64,000 nt of DNA from JANWXD01 sp035575135 (GTDB lineage: Bacteria; Acidobacteriota; Terriglobia; Bryobacterales; Bryobacteraceae): the NCBI GenBank assembly GCA_035575135.1, contig DATLYE010000005.1, positions 62,001-126,000 on the forward strand, read 5' to 3'. The notes beneath the pieces are model-generated. The model was not told the DNA's origin, made no database searches, and saw only the letters and a program-made list of their open reading frames with translations. This document shows positions 58,971 to 64,000 of the stretch, in pieces. The translations under genes and the position numbers were made by a program. Position 1 is the first letter of the stretch. Every line of letters begins with the position of its first letter.

Positions 58971-59681
58971 TCACTTTTCCAGCTTGTCCACGGCCGCAAG
59001 CACGACTTCGATCCCTTTCAGATAAGACGCAAACAGCGGGCCCGGATCCACGTCTTTGGGCTTGATTTTCTGCTCGCGCAAATCGAGGATCCGCTCAAAG
59101 GGTGCCGGATCCAGACCGAACTGCTGCTCGGCCTGCTCGAGAATCCGCCGCTTCTCGAATGCCGCTGCGACACCCGCCAAGCGGAGCGCGTGCCGGAACA
59201 GCACGCAGAACGTGGAAACCGAGTCAATGAGAAGCGTGCGCAAAAGTTCCCGGTCGGCCAGCACGCCGGCCGCCTTCTGCCGCAGCCGCAGCAGCTTGGC
59301 GCGCAGCTCGTGCTCCACCTGGGCCCGGTAGAAAGCATCGTCAATCTCCAGATCGGCGATGACATCCTCCCCGTAGAGCACGCGCCGCCTTTCCTGGATG
59401 TCGTGGAACTCGATCGGGAAACAGTCTGTGGACGTGCGGACCTCTTCCAGGCTGAGCAGCAGCGGGGCCGGATTGCCGAGCTCGCGCCACCAGCGGAAGA
59501 TCGGAGCGGATTCGCTGAGCTCCCGGGGAGTGATCTGCTCCAGCACGCAGAGAACGTTCAGATCGGAAAAGCGGCCATGGTGATCGCCCACCGCCGCCGA
59601 GCCGTAAAGCACCACGGAAACCAGCCGCTCGCCGTAGCTTTTTTTCAGGCGTTCCACAAGCTGATTCAGCACGCGGTCCAT
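58971..59681 (-). CDS. Nucleotidyltransferase-fold protein (MNT-like)
   Basis: A 236-aa protein with the nucleotidyltransferase motif in variant form: VVLYGSAAVGDHHGRFSDLNVL. The usual GSxxRG is kept loosely, but the acidic pair DxD reads SDLN, so the second aspartate is asparagine and activity may be reduced. The rest is helical. The ATG 59681 is preferred over TTG 59693 and GTG 59690 because GGTGAG lies 5 nt before it. It sits between the TPM and lemA genes. Confidence 0.75.
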   Translation of the reverse strand: MDRVLNQLVERLKKSYGERLVSVVLYGSAAVGDHHGRFSDLNVLCVLEQITPRELSESAPIFRWWRELGNPAPLLLSLEEVRTSTDCFPIEFHDIQERRRVLYGEDVIADLEIDDAFYRAQVEHELRAKLLRLRQKAAGVLADRELLRTLLIDSVSTFCVLFRHALRLAGVAAAFEKRRILEQAEQQFGLDPAPFERILDLREQKIKPKDVDPGPLFASYLKGIEVVLAAVDKLEK

Positions 59682-59686
59682 AGGGC

Positions 59687-60487
59687 TCACCAACTGCTGG
59701 AGGCGCCGCCGCCCCCGGAGTCGCCTCCGCCGAAGCCGCCGAAACTGTCCGAGGAATCAAAGCCCCCGAAACCACCGCCGCCGCGGCCGAGTCCGCGCGG
59801 CCCGCCGAGCATTTGCGCAGCGAGCAAAGCCGGCAGCCAGTCCGTATCATAACGCCGGTAGCTGCGATAGGCCCAGCGACGCCGGTTGGTACGCGCCGCG
59901 GCCAGCAGCATTGCCAGACCCGCCAGCCCGCCCAGCAACACGGCCCAGGGAAGGTCCGGTTCCGGCGGCGGACTCCGCCGTGGCAGTTCCGCTTCCAGGC
60001 GGACTCCTTTGGCTTCGGCGATCCGCGTGCCCAAAGCGCGGGCCGCCTCAATTAGCGCCTCGCCGAAACGCCGCTCGCGCAACGCCGGGCGCATGGCGCG
60101 CAACACGCTTCCGGCAAAGCCGTCGGGAATCACGGGCTCGAGCCCGTAGCCGACTTCCAGCCGCATGCGGCGATCCTGAATCACCAGCAGCAACAGCAGC
60201 CCTTCGTTCGTCTCCTTGCGACCGATGCCCCACTTGCGGAACAAAACGTTGGCGACGTCTTCGATCGGCTCGCCCCCCAGCGTCGGCAGCGTGACGAACG
60301 CCATTTGCACGCCCGTCCGCTCTTCGACGAGCTTGGCGTAGCGCTCCAACTGCAACCGGGCCGCCGGATCGAGCACCCGGGCAAAATCGCTGACGTAGCC
60401 CTCCGGCTTCAAGGCGCCGAAGTCGGCCGCCGCGGCAAAGGCTGCAAGGGCCACAACGGCAAAGGCACACTGCGCACAGGCCGGCAT
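59687..60487 (-). CDS. TPM-domain membrane protein
   Basis: A 266-aa exported or membrane protein. A leader (CAFAVVALAAFAAAA) precedes a TPM domain (YVSDFARVLDPAARLQLERY, VEERTGVQMAFVTLPTLGG, DRRMRLEVGYGLEPVIPDG). A membrane helix near 175-195 follows, and a Gly/Ser-rich tail ends in GGGGASSSW. TPM proteins, with LemA, are widespread envelope proteins of unclear role. The 3' end lies 5 nt before the nucleotidyltransferase ATG. Confidence 0.88.
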   Translation of the reverse strand: MPACAQCAFAVVALAAFAAAADFGALKPEGYVSDFARVLDPAARLQLERYAKLVEERTGVQMAFVTLPTLGGEPIEDVANVLFRKWGIGRKETNEGLLLLLVIQDRRMRLEVGYGLEPVIPDGFAGSVLRAMRPALRERRFGEALIEAARALGTRIAEAKGVRLEAELPRRSPPPEPDLPWAVLLGGLAGLAMLLAAARTNRRRWAYRSYRRYDTDWLPALLAAQMLGGPRGLGRGGGGFGGFDSSDSFGGFGGGDSGGGGASSSW

Positions 60488-60570
60488 GGGCTGAAGCCTC
60501 CAGTGTACCCGAGGCGCAGGCTCGATTTGCCCGTCCGTTCTGGAGCCCGCCGGAAGGAGGCGCGCTCGGT

Positions 60571-61857
60571 TCAGCAGACCAGATCCTCGCGGCGGATGCG
60601 GAAGCCCTTCAGGTTACCGAGCACCGCCAGCGCCACATGCTCCGGGCGGAACAGCTCCTGGGCAACCTGCTGCACCTCCTCGGCCGTGACCCGTTCGATG
60701 CTTTCCATCAACTCCTTCACCGAGAAAAAGCGGCCGAAATACAAGTGCTGGCGCGCCAGGTTGGACATCCGGCTGTTGGTGGATTCCAGGCCGAGGACGA
60801 ACGAGCCCTTCAGGTGGTCTTTGGCCCGTCGCAGCTCTTCCTCGCTTACCCGCTCCTCCTTGAGCTTGCGGAACTCCTCCATGATCAGGCCGATCACTTT
60901 GCGCCCGGTCTCGACCGAAGTTCCCGCATAAACGGAAAGGCAGCCCGTGTCCCGGTAGCTGGTGATCTCCGAGAAGACGGCGTACGCCAGACCTCGTTGC
61001 TCGCGAATGTTCTGAAACAGGCGCGAGCTCATGCCGCCGCCGAGCAGCGTATTCAGTACATAGCAGGCGTAGCGCTTTTCATGGGCAAACGGATAGCAGG
61101 GCACTCCCACGCACAAGTGCAACTGCTCGAGAGACTTGTTGTTGCGCTGCGTGATCCGCGCATGGACCGCAGGAGGCGGGCTCGGCGGGACCGATCCGTT
61201 CCGCGCCAACCCTGCAAACCGCTCTCCGGCCAGTTCCACCAGCCGCTGATGGGTGATGTTGCCGGCGGCCGTGATGACGATATTCGAGGGCACGTAAATC
61301 TTGTGGTAGTACTCCTCGATCCGCTCGCGCGAGAAGCGGCGCACGGTCTCGCGGGTCCCCAGAATCGGCTTGCCGAGCGGATGATCCTTCCAGAAGTTGT
61401 TGGTGAAGATCTCGTGAATCAGGTATTCGGGGTTGTCCGCCTCCATCTTAAGTTCTTCCAGGACAACGCCCTTTTCCTTCTCGATGTCCTCTCGGCGGAA
61501 CAGGGGGTGCAGCACCATGTCCGAGAGGATGTCGAAGGCCAGCGGCAGGTGTTCGTCGAGCACCTTCGCGTTGTAGCTGACCATCTCCTTGGCGGTGAAT
61601 GCGTCCAGGTTGCCGCCGGTCGAATCTACGGCCCGCGCGATGTCTTCGGCGCTCCGGGTGGTCGTCCCCTTGAAGAGCATGTGCTCGATGAAGTGCGAGA
61701 CCCCGTTCTCTTCCGGTCCCTCCTGGCGCGAGCCGGTCCCCATCCAGATGCCGATCGACACGGACCGCACCTGGGGCATCGTCTCGCTGATCAGGACCAC
61801 GCCGTTCGGAAACTGAGAAATTTCAATCTCTCGGGTGCTGCTGGTGAGGTCTGGCAT
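60571..61857 (-). CDS. M16-family (pitrilysin-like) zinc peptidase
   Basis: A 428-aa peptidase with the inverted zinc motif H55-F-I-E58-H59 (VSHFIEHMLF), the second glutamate in EEKGVVLEELKMEADNPE-like context (EKEKGVVLEE) and a TGCLSVYAGTSVETGRK segment of the other half-domain. It is the single-module size of bacterial processing peptidases. It should cut small peptides in the cytosol or periplasm; no signal peptide is present. A TGCTAGA element lies upstream in the 125-nt gap shared with rlmN. Confidence 0.93.
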   Translation of the reverse strand: MPDLTSSTREIEISQFPNGVVLISETMPQVRSVSIGIWMGTGSRQEGPEENGVSHFIEHMLFKGTTTRSAEDIARAVDSTGGNLDAFTAKEMVSYNAKVLDEHLPLAFDILSDMVLHPLFRREDIEKEKGVVLEELKMEADNPEYLIHEIFTNNFWKDHPLGKPILGTRETVRRFSRERIEEYYHKIYVPSNIVITAAGNITHQRLVELAGERFAGLARNGSVPPSPPPAVHARITQRNNKSLEQLHLCVGVPCYPFAHEKRYACYVLNTLLGGGMSSRLFQNIREQRGLAYAVFSEITSYRDTGCLSVYAGTSVETGRKVIGLIMEEFRKLKEERVSEEELRRAKDHLKGSFVLGLESTNSRMSNLARQHLYFGRFFSVKELMESIERVTAEEVQQVAQELFRPEHVALAVLGNLKGFRIRREDLVC

Positions 61858-61890
61858 GGCTTGGGGGAGGGGTGGAAGCCCCTCTAATCT

Positions 61891-61897
61891 TCTAGCA
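61891..61897 (-). promoter_or_regulatory. TGCTAGA element for the M16 peptidase gene
   Basis: On the minus strand CGTGCTAGAAG lies about 34 nt before the ATG, another case of the recurrent motif. Confidence 0.35.
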
Positions 61898-61966
61898 CGT
61901 TCCGGGATGCTCTGCCAAGTCGGTATTTTCGCCTTTTGTTTGCCTCGACTCGGCGCCCGGAGCAGG

Positions 61967-61975
61967 TGCTAGACT
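61967..61975 (+). promoter_or_regulatory. Extended -10 element (TGCTAGACT) for rlmN
   Basis: TGCTAGACT ends 7 nt before the GTG at 61983, so if that is the start the message is leaderless. Confidence 0.45.
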
Positions 61976-61982
61976 CAGAGTA

Positions 61983-63023
61983 GTGTCGGACCTTCTGCTG
62001 GGAATGGAGCTTGCCGAGTTGCAGCAGCTCCTCGGTGAGCGCCAGCCGTCCTTCCGCGCCCGCCAGATCTATCACGCCCTCTACCGCCGCCCGGTGCGTG
62101 AGGTGGACGAGATCTCCACTTTGCCCGCGGCGCTGCGGCGGGAGCTGGCAAGGCAGTATTGTGTGGGATGGCCGGAGGTGGTCGAGCGCTTCGACTCGAG
62201 CGACGGTACGCGCCGCTTCCTGCTGCGGCTCGCCGACGGCCGCACCATCGAAGCCGTCCACATGCCGGAAGCAAGCCGGCACACCTTCTGCATTTCCACG
62301 CAAGTAGGCTGCCCGGCCGGCTGCAAGTTCTGCCTGACGGCGCTCATGGGTCTGGAGCGCAACCTCACCGCCGGAGAGATCGTGGGTCAGGTTCTCCTCC
62401 TGGCCGCAGACAGCGGCCTTGAGCCGGGTCGCGACCGGATCAATATCGTCATGATGGGCATGGGCGAACCCCTGCTCAACCTCCCCAACGTCCTCAAGGC
62501 GACCCGCCTGCTTACGGACCCCGACGGCGTAGGCATCTCGCCGCGCAGGATCACTCTTTCGACCGTGGGGATCACTCCGAAGATCGTCGAACTGGGGCAA
62601 GCCGAAGTCCGCCCGAAGCTTGCGGTATCACTCAACGCTTCGAGCCAGGAGCAGCGGCTGCGCCTGATGCCTGTGGCGAAAAAGTACCCGCTCGAGGAGC
62701 TGCTCGAGGCGTGCCGCAACTATCCCCTCCGCCCCTGGGAGCGGCTGACGTTTGAATACGTGCTCCTGAAGGATGTGAACGATTCGGAGGCGGACGCCCG
62801 GAGGGTCTTGCGCCTGCTGTCCGGCCTCAAATGCAAGGTCAATCTGATTGCCCTGAATCCCGGACCGGGAATTCCCTTTGAGACCCCGGAGCCGGAGCGC
62901 GTGCTTGCCTTCCAGCGGATCCTGCGCCGCTCCCTGCCCTGCTTTATCCGGAAGCCCCGCGGCCGCGACATCTTCGCGGCCTGCGGTCAATTGCGCCGGA
63001 TGTCTCTGGAAGCCGTCGCCTGA
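61983..63023 (+). CDS. rlmN: 23S rRNA / tRNA (adenine-C2) methyltransferase RlmN
   Basis: A 346-aa radical SAM methyltransferase that methylates A2503 of 23S rRNA and A37 of some tRNAs. The 4Fe-4S site is C110-x3-C114-x2-C117 (VGCPAGCKFCLTA). C334 near the end (FAACGQL) is the methyl-carrier cysteine, and MMGMGEPLLN is the family SAM motif. The GTG start 61983 gives SDLLLGMELAELQQ, like other RlmN proteins; ATG 62004 would cut the N-terminal helix. Part of its coding sequence recurs, degraded, at 63851-63972. Confidence 0.95.
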   Translation: MSDLLLGMELAELQQLLGERQPSFRARQIYHALYRRPVREVDEISTLPAALRRELARQYCVGWPEVVERFDSSDGTRRFLLRLADGRTIEAVHMPEASRHTFCISTQVGCPAGCKFCLTALMGLERNLTAGEIVGQVLLLAADSGLEPGRDRINIVMMGMGEPLLNLPNVLKATRLLTDPDGVGISPRRITLSTVGITPKIVELGQAEVRPKLAVSLNASSQEQRLRLMPVAKKYPLEELLEACRNYPLRPWERLTFEYVLLKDVNDSEADARRVLRLLSGLKCKVNLIALNPGPGIPFETPEPERVLAFQRILRRSLPCFIRKPRGRDIFAACGQLRRMSLEAVA

Positions 63024-63110
63024 AGCGCCGGCTCGCCTCTCCACGCCGGCGGGTCTTGCCCGCGGCCAAGCTCTTGCCCCTCGCCCCTGCGGTTGACATC
63101 CTCGAAGCTG

Positions 63111-63440
63111 ATGGGAATTACGACCGAGATCGGCACCTTGATTTCCCGGCGGCCGGAGATTCGAGGGGGGCGCCCGTGCATCGCCGGGACTGGTGTCTCG
63201 GTCCGCCGGGTTGCCCAATGGCACAACATGGGCTACACGCCGGAAGAGATCGCAAACAACTTCGGCCACCTGTCACTTGCGCAAGTGCATGCCGCCCTCG
63301 CCTATTACTACGCCAACAAGGCCGAGAGCGACGCCGATCTGGAAACCGAAGAGCGCTTGACCGAAGAGCTCACAACGTCTCTGACTTCTACCGGCTGCAT
63401 ACAGAATGGATCAAGGCCGGTCGGGCGCACGCCGGGATGA
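63111..63440 (+). CDS. DUF433 antitoxin-like protein with altered C-terminus
   Basis: A 109-aa ORF. Residues 1-90 match DUF433 (MGITTEIGTLISRRPEIRGG, then VSVRRVAQWHNMGYTPEEIA). Members are usually followed by a DUF5615 PIN-like protein. The reading frame here runs past the expected end into sequence that belongs, in another frame, to such a gene, so the last 20 residues are probably foreign to the family. The core looks intact. Confidence 0.75.
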   Translation: MGITTEIGTLISRRPEIRGGRPCIAGTGVSVRRVAQWHNMGYTPEEIANNFGHLSLAQVHAALAYYYANKAESDADLETEERLTEELTTSLTSTGCIQNGSRPVGRTPG

Positions 63441-63562
63441 TCCTCGCCCCCCAACAGCGCTATTCGGTTGGGGAGCAGTTGCGCCGCATCCTGCGTCTTC
63501 GCGCTACGGTGAGCCGTGAGAGCAGGTGGAACCACGTTGAATTCCTTGCCAAATGGGGATGA
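63371..63562 (+). pseudogene. Truncated DUF5615 PIN-like protein (C-terminal half only)
   Basis: In the second frame, 63 codons read HNVSDFYRLHTEWIKAGR and later LAPQQRYSVGEQLRR, which match the C-terminal half of DUF5615 proteins. The N-terminal half, which has the PIN-type acidic residues, is gone, and no start codon is available. A deletion joined it to the DUF433 gene. Confidence 0.7.
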
Positions 63563-63595
63563 AGGGCCCGCAGGCGCGGAGAAGGAGAAGGAGAT

Positions 63596-63750
63596 ATGAC
63601 GGGCGGGCTGGTCAATGCGGACGCCGGCTTCACACGGGCCTAGGTGCTTGAGGTCATTCTCGGCATCACGCAGAAAACGCTAAGCAACTTACATAAACCA
63701 CGTAGCCAAAACGCCGGTCAACAACGCCTTTTGCCAACTTTGCCTGGCAG
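63596..63750 (+). pseudogene. Carboxymuconolactone decarboxylase-family remnant
   Basis: The sequence reads NADAGFTRA, stop (TAG 63641), VLEVILGITQKTLSN, then after a one-base shift NYINHVAKTPVNNAF. This follows the C-terminal part of carboxymuconolactone decarboxylase/AhpD-like proteins, where a glutamine usually stands at the stop. An AAGGAGA ribosome-binding site and ATG at 63596 leave only a 15-codon ORF. Confidence 0.65.
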
Positions 63751-63850
63751 CCACGAACAGCCGTTCCGGGCGCAGCGCTCTGAGCGGCGTTTTGCGTCCC
63801 AGCGCCAGAAATAGCTCCCAGGCGGGCGCAACCTCGGCCCCCCTGCGGAT

Positions 63851-63972
63851 GTGGTGCGGGTCTTCGACTCGAGCGACGCTACGCGCCGCTTCTTGCTGCG
63901 GTTTGCGCGACGGCCGCCACCATCCAAACCTCCACATGCCGAATTGAGCCGGCACACCTTCTGCATTTCCAC
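63851..63972 (+). repeat. Degraded direct copy of part of rlmN
   Basis: This 122-nt stretch resembles 62177-62299 of rlmN, from GTGGT...TTCGACTCGAGCGACG to CTGCATTTCCAC, with several substitutions and small indels that break the frame. By eye roughly 85% of positions match. It is in the same orientation, about 1.7 kb downstream of the source. Confidence 0.8.
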
Positions 63973-64000
63973 CGAGCTTTATCGTAACCGGCGGCCGCTG

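Noticed and set aside
1..64000. tRNA, rRNA or CRISPR loci
   Set aside because: The gaps are short and I found no cloverleaf-like or regularly spaced repeat sequence.

Overview
The window is GC-rich, gene-dense bacterial chromosome, very probably from Acidobacteriota, in or near the Solibacter/Bryobacter group. The evidence is three very large Oar-like outer-membrane receptors with an N-terminal carboxypeptidase-regulatory-like domain, a membrane-anchored winged-helix regulator of the 'LKEYTIG' type, a CRTAC1/ASPIC propeller lipoprotein next to a TPR lipoprotein, VWA-domain secreted proteins, a divergent N-terminally extended Hfq-like protein and many 4-nt stop/start overlaps. I see no rRNA, tRNA, CRISPR array, insertion sequence or prophage. 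The assignment is an inference from gene content.

Layout. 0-5.2 kb: polysaccharide genes (GT4 glycosyltransferase, DUF3108 protein, glycosyltransferase-methyltransferase fusion, ABC-2 permease with an N-terminal beta-sandwich). 5.2-7.4 kb: a two-gene AlbA_2/ParA cassette. 7.4-10 kb: minus-strand operon of PfkB kinase, rhomboid protease, glutaredoxin and BshB1-like deacetylase. 10-14.4 kb: exported methyltransferase, secreted protein of unknown function, YkgJ-type protein, ssb, TPR protein, acyl-CoA thioesterase, Hfq-like protein. 14.5-18.9 kb: alkA-like glycosylase and iolB-iolD-iolC. 18.9-23.1 kb: VWA protein, rfbD, FecR-like protein, TPR protein. 23.1-33.6 kb: CRTAC1 lipoprotein, TPR lipoprotein and two giant TonB-dependent receptors. 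33.7-38 kb: UspA, DUF302, a GT87-like membrane protein and a processive GT2. 38-43.6 kb: a tightly overlapping operon of class II ribonucleotide reductase and three different radical SAM/SPASM enzymes. 43.6-50.2 kb: membrane-bound regulator, divergent TonB receptor, PhoA-type phosphatase and beta-propeller phytase. 50.2-55.5 kb: exported MEMO-AMMECR1 fusion, PHP/CehA-like protein, CpsB phosphatase, coiled-coil protein, YtxH. 55.5-63 kb: recX, 2-keto-3-deoxy-pentonate dehydratase and alpha-ketoglutarate semialdehyde dehydrogenase, LemA, nucleotidyltransferase, TPM protein, M16 peptidase, rlmN. 63-64 kb: a decayed strip with a broken DUF433/DUF5615 toxin-antitoxin locus, a dead carboxymuconolactone decarboxylase gene and a degraded copy of part of rlmN.

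How the genes may work together. The TonB receptor-phosphatase-phytase block looks like phytate capture and dephosphorylation. Its end product, myo-inositol, is what the iolBDC enzymes help degrade, so the window may hold both ends of a phytate-to-carbon route (inference). The glycan genes at 0-5 kb, rfbD, the CpsB phosphatase and the GT87/GT2 pair suggest surface polysaccharide production. The most promising undescribed unit is the NrdJ plus triple radical SAM/SPASM operon, for which I see no precursor peptide and know no assigned pathway.

Regulation. A TATGCTAGACT-like extended -10 element recurs just upstream of unrelated genes, often so close to the start codon that leaders of 0-10 nt are implied. 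Near-leaderless transcription may be common here.
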